A stretch of DNA of 64,000 bases. It comes from Thermotoga sp. Mc24. GTDB taxonomy: Bacteria; Thermotogota; Thermotogae; Thermotogales; Thermotogaceae. Under the pieces are notes generated by a model. It was given only the letters and a program-made list of their open reading frames with translations. It ran no database searches and had not been told where the DNA came from. The position numbers and the translations under genes were made by a program. Shown one piece after another: positions 1 to 9,538 of the stretch. The stretch is taken from assembly GCF_000784835.1 (NCBI RefSeq), contig NZ_JSFH01000008.1:47278-111277 (forward strand), in the 5' to 3' direction. How positions within the stretch are numbered: position 1 is the first letter of the stretch; every line of letters begins with the position of its first letter.

Positions 1-2
1 CG

Positions 3-2219
3 CTCTGGATGGGACCCGTGTATCTCTTTCTCGGTTTGAGAGTGGGTGTGATAAATTCTCTGGGAAAGTCGTACGAGGTGGTGTGGAAAAACCCTGATCT
101 CGCCAGAAAAGCAATAGAGGAAAACTGGAGTGTCTGGCCTGATGGGTTCAACGGAGAAGTTTTGAAAGAGGAATCTATGAACAAAGAAGCCGTTGAGGCT
201 TTCCAGGTGGAACTCAAAGAGATAACCAGGAAGGAAGCCTATCTGTGCGACGTTACCTACGGCACGAACAACGAATTCGGCTTCGATTACCTGAGGGATA
301 ACCTCGTTCTCGATTACAACGATAAGGTGCAGAGAGGCCACTTCTACGCCATTGTGGACGAAGCCGACAGCGTACTCATAGACGAAGCAAGGACCCCACT
401 GATCATCTCCGGTCCCTCCAAAGAGAGTCCTTCTGTGTACAGGAGATTCGCTCAGATCGCTAAGAAGTTTGTTAAAGATAAGGACTTCACGGTAGATGAA
501 AAAGCGAGGACCATCATTCTCACCGAAGAGGGTGTGGCGAAAGCGGAGAAGATCATCGGTGTCGACAATCTCTACGATCCGGGAAACGTGTCTCTTCTCT
601 ACCATCTCATAAATGCCTTGAAAGCGCTGCACCTGTTCAAGAAGGATGTCGATTACGTCGTCATGAACGGTGAAGTTATTATCGTTGACGAGTTCACGGG
701 AAGACTGCTACCTGGCAGACGCTACAGTGGAGGGCTCCACCAGGCTATCGAAGCCAAAGAAGGAGTACCCATAAAGGAAGAATCCATCACCTACGCGACG
801 ATTACCTTTCAGAATTACTTCAGAATGTACGAAAAGCTCGCCGGTATGACGGGAACAGCCAAAACAGAGGAAAGCGAATTCGTACAGGTTTACGGTATGG
901 AAGTGGTGGTTATTCCCACTCACAAGCCCATGATAAGAAAGGACCACGATGATCTGGTCTTCAGGACTCAGAAAGAAAAGTACGAAAAGATCGTGGAAGA
1001 AATCGAAAAGCGCTATAAAAAAGGTCAGCCAGTTCTTGTCGGAACAACCTCCATCGAAAAGAGCGAACTTCTCAGTTCCATGCTGAAAAAGAAAGGTATC
1101 CCCCATCAAGTTTTGAACGCGAAATACCATGAAAAAGAAGCTGAGATCGTCGCCAAAGCCGGGCAAAAAGGCATGGTGACGATCGCCACCAACATGGCTG
1201 GGAGAGGAACGGATATAAAACTCGGACCGGGAGTGGCGGAACTTGGAGGACTGTGCATCATAGGAACGGAAAGACACGAGAGCAGAAGAATCGATAATCA
1301 GCTGAGAGGACGTGCCGGTAGGCAAGGAGATCCGGGAGAGTCCATCTTCTTCCTCTCTCTCGAAGACGACCTTCTGAGGATCTTCGGTGGTGAACAGATT
1401 GGAAAAGTGATGAACATACTCAAAATAGAGGAAGGACAGCCCATACAGCATCCGATGCTTTCAAAGCTCATCGAAAACATTCAGAAGAAGGTTGAGGGTA
1501 TCAACTTCTCGATAAGAAAAACCTTGATGGAAATGGATGACGTCCTCGACAAACAAAGAAGAGCGGTGTACTCGCTTCGCGATCAGATCCTTCTCGAAAA
1601 AGACTACGACGAATATCTGAAGGATATCTTCGAAGATGTTGTCAGCACAAGGGTTGAGGAGTACTGTTCCGGGAAAAATTGGGATATCGAAAGCCTCAAG
1701 AATTCTCTTTCTTTCTTCCCGGCTGGTTTGTTCGACCTGGACGAAAAGCAATTCAGTTCTTCTGAAGAACTTCACGATTACCTGTTCAACAGACTTTGGG
1801 AGGAATATCAGAGAAAGAAGCAGGAAATAGGCGAGGATTACAGGAAAGTGATCAGATTCCTGATGCTCAGAATAATAGACGATCACTGGAGAAGATACCT
1901 GGAAGAGGTAGAGCACGTTAAGGAAGCCGTTCAGCTGAGGTCTTACGGTCAGAAAGATCCTATCGTTGAATTCAAAAAGGAAACGTACTACATGTTCGAT
2001 GAAATGATGAGAAGAATAAACGATACGATAGCCAACTACGTCCTCAGAGTTGTTAAAGTCTCGGAAAAGGATGAAAAAGAGGCCAAAGAAGAACTTGGTA
2101 AAATAAGACTCGTGCATGAAGAATTCAATCTTGTGAACAGAGCGATGAGAAGAGCCACAGAAAAGAAAAAGAAAAAAGATGGACTGCACAGCTTTGGTAG
2201 AATAAGAGTGAAGAGGTGA
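3..2219 (+). CDS. secA: Protein translocase ATPase SecA (5' end outside window)
   Basis: SecA is the motor ATPase that pushes preproteins through the SecYEG channel at the inner membrane. The reading frame is open to the left edge (codons for Leu-Trp precede the first visible Met at 9), so the N-terminus with Walker A lies outside the window. Visible motifs: [15 protein letters not shown], the DEAD box (VDEADS, about residue 117 of the visible part), the [10 protein letters not shown] motif and the RGRAGRQGD arginine-finger region. There is an insertion of roughly 55 residues between GLRVGVIN and [11 protein letters not shown], where SecA normally has a short linker. The C-terminus ends in a lysine-rich tail and lacks the usual cysteine zinc finger. 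The stop abuts the prfB ribosome-binding site. Identification is certain. Confidence 0.97.
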   Translation, partial: LWMGPVYLFLGLRVGVINSLGKSYEVVWKNPDLARKAIEENWSVWPDGFNGEVLKEESMNKEAVEAFQVELKEITRKEAYLCDVTYGTNNEFGFDYLRDNLVLDYNDKVQRGHFYAIVDEADSVLIDEARTPLIISGPSKESPSVYRRFAQIAKKFVKDKDFTVDEKARTIILTEEGVAKAEKIIGVDNLYDPGNVSLLYHLINALKALHLFKKDVDYVVMNGEVIIVDEFTGRLLPGRRYSGGLHQAIEAKEGVPIKEESITYATITFQNYFRMYEKLAGMTGTAKTEESEFVQVYGMEVVVIPTHKPMIRKDHDDLVFRTQKEKYEKIVEEIEKRYKKGQPVLVGTTSIEKSELLSSMLKKKGIPHQVLNAKYHEKEAEIVAKAGQKGMVTIATNMAGRGTDIKLGPGVAELGGLCIIGTERHESRRIDNQLRGRAGRQGDPGESIFFLSLEDDLLRIFGGEQIGKVMNILKIEEGQPIQHPMLSKLIENIQKKVEGINFSIRKTLMEMDDVLDKQRRAVYSLRDQILLEKDYDEYLKDIFEDVVSTRVEEYCSGKNWDIESLKNSLSFFPAGLFDLDEKQFSSSEELHDYLFNRLWEEYQRKKQEIGEDYRKVIRFLMLRIIDDHWRRYLEEVEHVKEAVQLRSYGQKDPIVEFKKETYYMFDEMMRRINDTIANYVLRVVKVSEKDEKEAKEELGKIRLVHEEFNLVNRAMRRATEKKKKKDGLHSFGRIRVKR

Positions 2220-2224
2220 TGGGT

Positions 2225-3328
2225 ATGATCAGTTTCGAAACCAAAACCAAGATAGAAGAACTTGAAAAGAAATACAAGGATGTTCTTTCGGTGGTCAACG
2301 AGGATGAAATCAACAAGGAACTCGAAGAGGTAGAGAAAAAACTCACAGATCCATCGGTATGGAATGATCAAAAAAAGGCGCGTGAGTACACCCAGAAACT
2401 GAAGAGGTTGAAGAACATCTCTGAAGATTTGAAGAGAGTGAGGTCTCTGTTCGAAGATCTGGAAGTCGCTATAGAACTTTCCGACGAGGACCAAGAAATG
2501 GCTCAGCACGTGGAAGAAATAGTCCAGGAACTGGAGGGCGCCGTCAAAAAACTGGAACTTGAAATCATTCTGAACGGAAAATACGATCCGAACAACGCTT
2601 ACCTGTCGGTCCATCCAGGTGCAGGTGGTACTGAGTCCCAGGACTGGGCGCAGATGCTTCTCAGAATGTACATGAGGTGGGCAGAGAGAAAAGGTTTCGA
2701 TGTTGAGATCGTAGAGCTGCAGCCAGGAGAGGAAGCCGGCATCAAGGATGCCACGATCCTCATAAAAGGTGAATACGCTTACGGTTATCTGAAATACGAA
2801 TCCGGTGTTCACAGGCTGGTTAGGATCTCACCCTTTGACGCAGCCAGAAGAAGACACACTTCTTTCGCTTCTGTGAATGTGATTCCGGAGATAGATGACG
2901 ATGTGGATATAGAAATCAAGCCAGAAGATTTGAAGATAGAAACCTTCAGAGCCTCTGGACACGGTGGACAGTACGTCAACAAAACCGAATCTGCCGTGAG
3001 AATCACTCACCTGCCAACTGGGATCGTGGTCTCCTGTCAAAACGAAAGATCGCAGCACCAGAACAAACAGACCGCGCTGAAGATACTCAAGGCGAAACTG
3101 TACCAGCTCGAGATGGAAAAGAAGCGAAGAGAAATACAGGAGATTCAGGGAGAACTCAAGGACATTTCCTGGGGAAACCAGATAAGATCTTATATTTTCC
3201 ACCCGTACACGATGGTTAAAGATCACAGAACCGGAGTGGAAACTGCGAACGTTGACGCCGTTATGGATGGAGACATAGATATGTTCATAGAGGCCGAGCT
3301 GGTCTATTTCGCTCGTCGATCAAGTTAA
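2225..3328 (+). CDS. prfB: Peptide chain release factor 2
   Basis: RF2 recognises UGA/UAA stop codons and triggers peptidyl-tRNA hydrolysis. The 367-residue protein has the SPF anticodon-like tripeptide (about residues 202-204, ISPFD) and the catalytic GGQ (about 247-249, SGHGGQY). ATG 2225 is chosen because the Shine-Dalgarno GAGGTGA, which overlaps the secA stop, sits 5 bases ahead of it; GTG 2216 and ATG 2219 overlap that site. Unlike E. coli RF2 there is no in-frame UGA near codon 26, so the gene is read without the programmed +1 frameshift. The 3' end overlaps the convergent neighbour by 9 bases. Confidence 0.96.
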   Translation: MISFETKTKIEELEKKYKDVLSVVNEDEINKELEEVEKKLTDPSVWNDQKKAREYTQKLKRLKNISEDLKRVRSLFEDLEVAIELSDEDQEMAQHVEEIVQELEGAVKKLELEIILNGKYDPNNAYLSVHPGAGGTESQDWAQMLLRMYMRWAERKGFDVEIVELQPGEEAGIKDATILIKGEYAYGYLKYESGVHRLVRISPFDAARRRHTSFASVNVIPEIDDDVDIEIKPEDLKIETFRASGHGGQYVNKTESAVRITHLPTGIVVSCQNERSQHQNKQTALKILKAKLYQLEMEKKRREIQEIQGELKDISWGNQIRSYIFHPYTMVKDHRTGVETANVDAVMDGDIDMFIEAELVYFARRSS

Positions 3329-4348
3329 ACCGTATTTCTTCATCTTGTAAGACAGGGTCTTGTAGTTCATATTCAGGACTTCACATACTTTTTTTCGATT
3401 GCCCTCGTTTTCCTCGAGGGCTTTCTTTATGACCTTCTTTTCCACGAATTCAACCAGAGAATCAACGAATTCTTTCAGGTTCAAGCCTTTTATCTCATCG
3501 ATTCCACTGGCGATTTTCATCGCCTGATCAACGGGATTCTCCAGAGTAATTATTTCGTAGACTTTCTCGAGAAACTCCTGCGTGTTTCCCGGCCAGTGGT
3601 ACTCTATCAGGAGCTTTGTCAGATCGTCATCGATTTTCACTGTTTTTCCCTGGAATTGAAGAGATCTTATGACCCCGTCAAGCATGTAGGGTATATCCAT
3701 CTTCCTTTCTCTCAAAGGCGGTATTTCGACGAAAGGGATGTTGTTTTTCGGCGTGCTGTTCATTCCCAGTATTATCTTTCTGCCACCAAGACCAGCAGGC
3801 GAGAAATCTGGAGGCACATCGTCGATGAAAACAGTGTATGAATTTATGTTCATTGGAAGATCTTCATGGTAGATGAGGGAAAGGTAATTTCCACCCGTTA
3901 CAAAATCCACATACGCGTGTCTGTGAACCCCTTTCTCTGAAACAAGAGCGAAGATAGAAAAAGAATTGTAAAATTTCAAAACTCGGAACAGAATTTCCTT
4001 TATCTTGGCTCCCTGAAGCTCTGGAGTGTAGAGTAAAAGGTTGAATCTTGCTTTGATGGTTTCAAAATCCTTTCTGACAGCCGCGTACTTCAAGGCGATT
4101 TCCAGCTCTCTCAAAGACTGGACAAAAAGGGTATCCTCCAGTTCCAGGATCTTCTCACCGAAAACCACATCCCACTTTTCGGCAAGGATCTTGTCTCTGT
4201 AGTCTTCTCCTTCGTACAGATCCCAGATCACATCGTGGGATATCTCTGATATCATATCTTTGAAGGTGTTGACAATATCCTTTCTGATGAGGACCCTTAA
4301 CACAGTATCAACCCCGTTGCCCGTTGCTTCCGTTTCAAATCTTACCAC
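3320..4348 (-). CDS. Degenerate NtrC-type (sigma-54 activator-like) regulator with Fis-type HTH
   Basis: The middle and C-terminus resemble bacterial enhancer-binding proteins: an IPPLRERKMDIP motif, YHWPGNTQEF (compare WPGNVREL) and a C-terminal Fis-like helix-turn-helix (KKALEENEGNRKKVCEVLNM followed by YKTLSYKMKK). I cannot find a Walker A (GxxGxGK), the GAFTGA loop or a clear Walker B, so ATPase and sigma-54 contact functions look lost. The N-terminus (VLRVLIRKDIVNTF...) may be a decayed receiver-like domain without an obvious phospho-Asp. The start is uncertain: ATG 4384 would overlap the divergent gene, while GTG 4348 and GTG 4303 are alternatives. It probably acts as a DNA-binding regulator, independently of sigma-54; the target is unknown. 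Confidence 0.7.
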   Translation of the reverse strand: MVRFETEATGNGVDTVLRVLIRKDIVNTFKDMISEISHDVIWDLYEGEDYRDKILAEKWDVVFGEKILELEDTLFVQSLRELEIALKYAAVRKDFETIKARFNLLLYTPELQGAKIKEILFRVLKFYNSFSIFALVSEKGVHRHAYVDFVTGGNYLSLIYHEDLPMNINSYTVFIDDVPPDFSPAGLGGRKIILGMNSTPKNNIPFVEIPPLRERKMDIPYMLDGVIRSLQFQGKTVKIDDDLTKLLIEYHWPGNTQEFLEKVYEIITLENPVDQAMKIASGIDEIKGLNLKEFVDSLVEFVEKKVIKKALEENEGNRKKVCEVLNMNYKTLSYKMKKYGLT

Positions 4349-4373
4349 ACGAAAGGGAGGAAAGAGGAACGGA

Positions 4374-5519
4374 ATGGAGCTCAAAAAACTGGATGAAGGT
4401 CTTTTCTGGCCGGATTACAAAAACTCTATCGTCAATTTTTCAAATTCGATTCTCGAATTGTTCGACGAAAAACCACTACATAGGCCTTTCAGGTTCCCCA
4501 AGCGAGTTCTTGAAAACGTGAGAAAAGTGATCGTTATGGTAATAGACGGCCTCAGTTTTGAGATCTTTTCGGACACGATTCATGATGACGATGTTCAGGT
4601 TTTTCCCTGTTCGTCTGTTTTTCCAACCACCACCGCTGCTGCTCTTCCCAGTCTCTACTCTGCTCTCACACCGTTAGAACACGGCTTTTTGGGCTACATT
4701 CTTTATCTCAGAGAAGTGGGAAGCCTTGTGAACATGATAGAGATGTCTCCTCCGGGCCTTCCCAGAGACAGCGTGCTCAGGTTTCACGATTTCAAGTTCA
4801 CCACTATCTTTCAGAGACTTCAGAGCAAAGTGAAGAGCTTCTTTTTTATTCCAAGGTATCTTCTGGGAACGGGTTTTTCCAGAATAATGTCCCAGGGATC
4901 GGAGCAGATCGGTTTTTCGAGTTTTGGGGATATGATCGAAAGAACTCTTGAAGTGCTTGAAAAACACGACAGAACGCTGGTTTTCATCTACTGGCCAACG
5001 TTGGATTCGATAGCGCACAAAAACGGTGTTGGAAGAGAGTACATCAGAGAGCTGAGATGGATTTACAGGATCTTGAAGTCCGAACTTCTCCGCAGGCTGA
5101 AGCAGGACACACTCTTTTTCCTTGTGAGCGACCACGGGCAGATTTCGACACCTCAAGACAACGAAATATGGTGGGATTTTTCTTCTGAAGTCATGAGGTT
5201 TCTCGACAGACCCCCCGCTGGAGAACAGAGAATGATGTTTCTTTATACGAAAAAAAAGAGAGCTTTGATAGAATATCTTAAGGAGAAATACGGAGATTTT
5301 GCCGTTTTTCTTGACACGAAAGACGTCGTCCAGCTTTTTGGAACTGGAAGAAAGCACCCAGAATTTTTCAGCAGAGTGGGAGACGCTGTTCTGATAACAA
5401 GGGAGACTTTTTCCTTTAACTACAGATACACAGGGAAGGAAGAGAGCTTGTCTGGAAGGCACGGGAGTCTTTCTTATCAGGAACTGGTGGTGCCTTTGGT
5501 AGTCTACAGGAGGTGGTAA
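4374..5519 (+). CDS. Alkaline-phosphatase-superfamily phosphodiesterase / nucleotide pyrophosphatase
   Basis: A 381-residue member of the type I phosphodiesterase/nucleotide pyrophosphatase family. Metal and catalytic motifs are visible: MVIDG (about residues 55-59, first metal Asp), FPTTTAAALPS (about 83-93, probable nucleophile Thr), YWPTLDSIAHK (second metal Asp and His) and VSDHGQ (Asp-His pair). No signal peptide is seen, so it is probably cytoplasmic. ATG 4374 follows a GGAGGAAAGAGG purine tract; longer in-frame starts lie inside the divergent regulator gene. The substrate cannot be told from sequence. It is followed 10 bases later by the YkuK-like gene and probably shares its transcript. 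Confidence 0.8.
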   Translation: MELKKLDEGLFWPDYKNSIVNFSNSILELFDEKPLHRPFRFPKRVLENVRKVIVMVIDGLSFEIFSDTIHDDDVQVFPCSSVFPTTTAAALPSLYSALTPLEHGFLGYILYLREVGSLVNMIEMSPPGLPRDSVLRFHDFKFTTIFQRLQSKVKSFFFIPRYLLGTGFSRIMSQGSEQIGFSSFGDMIERTLEVLEKHDRTLVFIYWPTLDSIAHKNGVGREYIRELRWIYRILKSELLRRLKQDTLFFLVSDHGQISTPQDNEIWWDFSSEVMRFLDRPPAGEQRMMFLYTKKKRALIEYLKEKYGDFAVFLDTKDVVQLFGTGRKHPEFFSRVGDAVLITRETFSFNYRYTGKEESLSGRHGSLSYQELVVPLVVYRRW

Positions 5520-5529
5520 GTTCCGTTAT

Positions 5530-5973
5530 TTGAAGAGTCCAACCTGGGGAAAAGTGGATTACAGAACGGTTCGAGAGCTCATAAAAAAGTTCACAGAAGG
5601 ATACAAATACAGCGTGTTTGTCGGGACGGACAGTGATGTGAAGGACGGGAAAGTGATATACGCCACAGCACTTGTTGTGTATCGTTTTGGGAGCGGTGCC
5701 ACTTACTTTTACACGGTGTACAGGGACGGAAATGGAAAAGATCTGTATTCGAGGATCTTCAAAGAAGCGGAGATGAGTCTCGAGATGGCAAGATTCGTAG
5801 AGGAGATATTGAAGCTGGGAAAACCTGTTGTGCACCTCGACATAGGTTACGAGGGTCTCACAAAAGATCTCGTGTCCAGTGTGATAGGTTACGTGAAAGG
5901 GGTTGGATACCCCTATCAGATAAAACCTGATTCGTTCGCCGCCACGAAAATTGCGCATAAACACACCAAATAG
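5530..5973 (+). CDS. YkuK-like (DUF458) RNase H-like protein
   Basis: A 147-residue protein matching the DUF458/YkuK family, predicted to have an RNase H-like fold. The GTDSDV strand near residue 33 and the HLDIGYEG segment near residue 98 carry conserved acidic residues suited to metal binding. Function in this family is not established. The TTG start at 5530 is the only conventional initiation codon in a suitable place, but the AGGAGGT ahead of it (5508-5514) is 15 bases away, longer than usual, so the start is only moderately sure. It lies in an apparent operon between the phosphodiesterase and the PurH-like gene. Confidence 0.7.
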   Translation: MKSPTWGKVDYRTVRELIKKFTEGYKYSVFVGTDSDVKDGKVIYATALVVYRFGSGATYFYTVYRDGNGKDLYSRIFKEAEMSLEMARFVEEILKLGKPVVHLDIGYEGLTKDLVSSVIGYVKGVGYPYQIKPDSFAATKIAHKHTK

Positions 5974-5985
5974 GGAGGTATAGTT

Positions 5986-7068
5986 GTGAGAATTCTTCTA
6001 AGTGTCTCCAGATTCGAAGACGAACTGATCGAAATTCTCGATACACTCGATGAAACATACGAAATCTTCGCTGATAACGATTGTTTCGAGATTCTCAAAG
6101 ATAGAATCCCTAGGATAAGACCGTTCGAAAGAGACGACTTCGATCTTCTTTACTTGAACTGGAAAGATTTGCCTTCTGAGAAACGAGAGGAAAAGATTCT
6201 TTCGGCCGTCGATGAGAACAGAACTCTCCTTTTCCTAAAGGCGATCAAGAATTATCGTGAAAAGCTTGTGGTGACCACCTTGGAAGATTTGAAACTCACC
6301 TTCTCTGAGATAGAAAGAGCGGGGGACGTTTCCCTTCAAACTAGGAGGTACCTTCTTCTCAAAGGGCTGGCATATTTTTTGAAAGTTCATTCCGAAGTTC
6401 TTGAGCACCTGTCTAATCTGTTTTTCATAAAGGATTGGAAAGCGATTGTCTTGGAAAGATTACAGGAAGGTATCAAAGCGCCTGTCAGTCTCCTGCCAGT
6501 GAGTGTTCCTCCAGAACTGGTTGAGGATATCGGTCTCGCTTCGCATCTAATAAGGTTCCTGCCCCAGAAAGCGTGCGTTCTGGTTAAAAATGGGAAGATC
6601 GTTTACGCTTCATTGACGGGTGATCTTCCAGAAATCGAAGGCGGTGTTTTCGCACTCAAAGGTGTGTTCAGAGGAGAGAAGAAATTTGACTTCATCGTGG
6701 CAGAGGATTTCGAAGGTGATGTGGAAGGTTTGAGAGTAAAAGACCTGCCCCCTCAAGAAGAGGGCCTCGTTCTTTTGGGAGCGTCTGGATACCTGAGAGA
6801 ACCCGTTCCAACGAACAACTTCACAGAGGTGCTCTCTATGCACCCGGTTTTCGACAGCTGCGCTGTGACGAAAGAAGGAAAACTCGTCCTTCACGTTGTG
6901 GAACTGAACAGAAAAGATGTCTTGAATGCTCTTGAGAAAATTGACCTCTCGAACACGGAGGTGGCGTTCAACTTTCCCATTTCCAACGAAGCGAAAGCCG
7001 AACTGAAACAGAAGGGGGTAAAGAAGGTATCCTGGATAGACTCGAGAAGAATCTGGAGAAGGTGCTGA
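5986..7068 (+). CDS. Uncharacterised protein with weak PurH (IMP cyclohydrolase) resemblance
   Basis: A 360-residue soluble protein starting at GTG 5986 behind GGGAGGT. I do not recognise it firmly. The segment LLFLKAIKNYREKLVV...GDVSLQTRRYLLLKGLAYF (about residues 76-125) follows the pattern of the MGS-like/IMP cyclohydrolase region of PurH (LLRAAAKN...VSLETRRxLAxKAF), but the second PurH domain is not recognisable and the C-terminus is unlike it. It may be a decayed or repurposed PurH relative. It overlaps comF by 7 bases, so the two are translated together. The functional claim is inference only. Confidence 0.6.
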   Translation: MRILLSVSRFEDELIEILDTLDETYEIFADNDCFEILKDRIPRIRPFERDDFDLLYLNWKDLPSEKREEKILSAVDENRTLLFLKAIKNYREKLVVTTLEDLKLTFSEIERAGDVSLQTRRYLLLKGLAYFLKVHSEVLEHLSNLFFIKDWKAIVLERLQEGIKAPVSLLPVSVPPELVEDIGLASHLIRFLPQKACVLVKNGKIVYASLTGDLPEIEGGVFALKGVFRGEKKFDFIVAEDFEGDVEGLRVKDLPPQEEGLVLLGASGYLREPVPTNNFTEVLSMHPVFDSCAVTKEGKLVLHVVELNRKDVLNALEKIDLSNTEVAFNFPISNEAKAELKQKGVKKVSWIDSRRIWRRC

Positions 7069-7670
7069 ACTATCTTTTTGAGAATAACTGTCTTCTCTGT
7101 GGCAAGGAAGTGTCACCACTCAGATCTTTGTGTGAGAATTGTGAAGAGAAGGTCCTCAGAAAGGGACCTTCTTTTTATCGCGAAGTTCACAGAAAATACG
7201 AGCTCTTTGTGTACTCTGACTACACGGATGAAATTGAACGCATCATAAGGCTTTACAAATATCATGATGAAGTTTCTCTTTCCAGAACATTGGTGAAGCT
7301 TTTTCTGAAACTTTACAGTTATTTTCCCAGAGAAGCCAACCTCATCACATGGGTTCCTTCTTCTTTTGATTCTCTCGAGCAGAGAGGCTTCGATCACATG
7401 AGGCTTCTAGCGAAGAGAATGAGCAAAGAATTGAACATACCGTTTGACGCTGTTCTGGAAAACGTGTCAGAAGGAAGACAGGTGGAAAAGAGCAAAGAAG
7501 TGAGGAAAAGAACCGGAAGATTCATCTGTAAGAAGGATTCTCCTCAGAACGTGATACTGATAGACGATGTTTTGACGACGGGAACCAGTGTGAAAGACTG
7601 TGTGGAAACCCTTTTCAAGAACGGAGCCAGCAAAGTTTTCGTTTACGTTCTGACGAAAACTAAACGATGA
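7062..7670 (+). CDS. comF: ComF-family phosphoribosyltransferase-like protein
   Basis: A 202-residue ComF homologue. The N-terminal four-cysteine cluster (CLLCGKE and CENC) is a probable zinc site, and the C-terminal PRPP-binding loop ILIDDVLTTGTS lies at about residues 165-176. ComF is needed for DNA uptake in naturally competent bacteria; Thermotoga competence and this gene's role in it are inference. GTG 7062 overlaps the preceding gene. The 3' end overlaps the convergent glycerate kinase gene by 11 bases. Confidence 0.85.
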   Translation: MLNYLFENNCLLCGKEVSPLRSLCENCEEKVLRKGPSFYREVHRKYELFVYSDYTDEIERIIRLYKYHDEVSLSRTLVKLFLKLYSYFPREANLITWVPSSFDSLEQRGFDHMRLLAKRMSKELNIPFDAVLENVSEGRQVEKSKEVRKRTGRFICKKDSPQNVILIDDVLTTGTSVKDCVETLFKNGASKVFVYVLTKTKR

Positions 7671-8913
7671 GGCCTATTATCAAGTCGTTGACATTCGTTC
7701 CCGTAGGCCCTGTTATCAAGAGCGCCCCGGTTTTTTTCAGAGCGTTGTACGAATCGTTGTTCTCCAGATACTGGTAGGGGTCTTCTCCCATTGCCTTCAG
7801 CGTTTTTACCGTGTTTCCATCCACGATTCCTCCAGCTGCGTCTGTGGGACCGTCCGTTCCATCTGTTCCTATTGAACACAGGATCACTCCTTCTATCCCT
7901 TCAAGGGCTATCGCCGCTGAGAGGGCTAGCTCTTGGTTTCTTCCTCCGATGCCGTTTCCTTTCACATGAACGACCGTTTCTCCACCGAAGATCAGTGCGG
8001 CTGGTTTTTTCAGAGGTCTGTCTTTGAACTTGATCTCTTTCATGATACTCGCTATGAACCTTCCCGCTTCTCTGGCTTCGCAGTCTAGAGAAGTGGCTAT
8101 TATCTCCGCACTGAATCCTTTTTCTTTTGCTAGTTTTTTTGCTTCGTCACACACCTTCTGAACATTTCCTATCAAATGTATCTCCACGTTCGATAGATGT
8201 TTCGGTGTTTCTTGAAGGATCGCTCTTTTCACCGATTCACTGATTTCTATTCCGTATTTCTTCAGAACTTTCAAAGCGTCTTCAGAGGTGGAGCTGTCCG
8301 GCCAGGCAGGACCAGATGCTATCGCGTCCAGCCTGTCACCGAGCACATCGGAAAGGGCGAGCGCTACGATTTTAGCGGGAAACACCCTCTCCGCGAATCG
8401 ACCACCTTTCACTTGCGACAAGTGTTTCCTCACGGTGTTTATCTCTTCTATGTTTGCGCCACTTCTCAGGAGAGCGCTGGTTAGCTTTTGAATTTCTTCG
8501 AGAGGCACCTCTTCCACAGGCAACTCGAAGAGGGAGGAACCTCCTCCAGAAAGAAGAAAAAGGACTGCGTCGTTCTCATTCAGCTGATCAACAAGTTCTA
8601 AGACTCTCCTGGTGGCTTTTATGGTGTTTTCATCGGGAACCGGATGACCTGCCTCGTAGATTTCAAAGTCATCTATCGGTCCTTCGCTGTGGCCGTACTT
8701 TGTTACAACCACACCTTTTCTTATCTTCTCTCCGAGAATTTCATAAGCAGCTTTTGCCATTCGCCACGCTGCTTTTCCAACGGCAACGAGAATCACTTGA
8801 TCGAGTTTCAAATTCGGTAGCGCTTCTTTCACCGCTCTGTCAGGAAGAACCGATTCTATGGATTTTTTGACTATTTCTATCGCTAATTTCTTCAAGGATT
8901 CAGGATCAAACAA
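7660..8913 (-). CDS. Glycerate 2-kinase (MOFRL family)
   Basis: A 417-residue glycerate kinase of the GckA/MOFRL family, which phosphorylates D-glycerate with ATP and links serine or glycerate breakdown to glycolysis. Visible hallmarks are the GKAAWRM segment, the LLSGGGSS loop with the following acidic residues, and the C-terminal MOFRL domain (FGGETVVHVKGNGIGGRNQE and GTDGTDGPTDAAGG). The start is TTG 8913, 7 bases after GGAGG. It overlaps the upstream nitroreductase gene by 22 bases (same strand), so they form one transcript. I recall this as the T. maritima glycerate kinase TM1585. Confidence 0.92.
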   Translation of the reverse strand: MFDPESLKKLAIEIVKKSIESVLPDRAVKEALPNLKLDQVILVAVGKAAWRMAKAAYEILGEKIRKGVVVTKYGHSEGPIDDFEIYEAGHPVPDENTIKATRRVLELVDQLNENDAVLFLLSGGGSSLFELPVEEVPLEEIQKLTSALLRSGANIEEINTVRKHLSQVKGGRFAERVFPAKIVALALSDVLGDRLDAIASGPAWPDSSTSEDALKVLKKYGIEISESVKRAILQETPKHLSNVEIHLIGNVQKVCDEAKKLAKEKGFSAEIIATSLDCEAREAGRFIASIMKEIKFKDRPLKKPAALIFGGETVVHVKGNGIGGRNQELALSAAIALEGIEGVILCSIGTDGTDGPTDAAGGIVDGNTVKTLKAMGEDPYQYLENNDSYNALKKTGALLITGPTGTNVNDLIIGLIV

Positions 8914-9512
8914 TACGTATCCTCCTCTCTTTTTTGTATCACAGGTTCTCTTTTGAATATCTCCCGGGCTGTGAGGTACGCGTGTGACAGAGCTATTCCC
9001 AGATCTACGGGCCTCTCCGAAGAGACGCAGAGTTCACCACCGGTGTATTTGATTTCCCACGGCTGTCTGTTCAGGGCAGACGGTGACAATATCGTCATCT
9101 CAACGATCTTTACGACCTCGGGTGGAAGCTCTTCCAGGTCGTTTTCGAGAAAGGAGGTGATGGGTCTTCTCTTTCTGGTGAAATTTCTGGTCCTGGGGTA
9201 TCCGAAGACGATGATGTAAGGAACGTCCGGATGGGGTGAGCGAGCCATCCAGCACGTTCCAAAACCCTGTGCTGTGAGAAAAAGGACTATTTGTTCTCCC
9301 TGAAAACCGTATTCGACGAGTTCGTCAAAATGTTTTTCAGCTTTTGCGTAAATGTAACTTGGAAATGAGGAAAGATTCATTTTCCAGTCCAGTTTTTTCG
9401 TGATAAACTTTACTAAAAGATTTTCAATATCATCTCTTATTCTCTCCGGCACTTTCTTTTCCAAAAAATCCCGCACTGAGTGCCTGTTTTTGATTGATTC
9501 AAAGATGTCCAT
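8892..9512 (-). CDS. Nitroreductase-family protein
   Basis: A 206-residue protein with nitroreductase-family features: MDIFESIKNRHSVRDFL at the N-terminus (the FMN-phosphate-binding RxSxRxF pattern) and LSPSALNRQPWEIKY further on (compare SPSxxNxQPW). The order is that of the tandem-type nitroreductases. FMN binding is likely; the electron acceptor is unknown. ATG 9512 follows GGAGGTGG with 5 bases between; the longer open frame upstream is not supported. The divergent gene starts only 26 bases away. Confidence 0.82.
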   Translation of the reverse strand: MDIFESIKNRHSVRDFLEKKVPERIRDDIENLLVKFITKKLDWKMNLSSFPSYIYAKAEKHFDELVEYGFQGEQIVLFLTAQGFGTCWMARSPHPDVPYIIVFGYPRTRNFTRKRRPITSFLENDLEELPPEVVKIVEMTILSPSALNRQPWEIKYTGGELCVSSERPVDLGIALSHAYLTAREIFKREPVIQKREEDTYCLILNP

Positions 9513-9538
9513 CTCTACCACCTCCGGGGGTGAGCGAC

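Noticed and set aside
708..1451. 247-residue minus-strand open frame inside secA
   Set aside because: Shadow of the secA coding sequence; no ribosome-binding site or recognisable motif. The same holds for other long antisense frames such as 2036-2812 and 30794-31606.
2225..2330. Programmed frameshift in prfB
   Set aside because: No in-frame UGA or slippery site is present; the frame is continuous.
4260..4373. Longer N-terminus for the phosphodiesterase gene
   Set aside because: It overlaps the divergent regulator and lacks family similarity; ATG 4374 has the ribosome-binding site.
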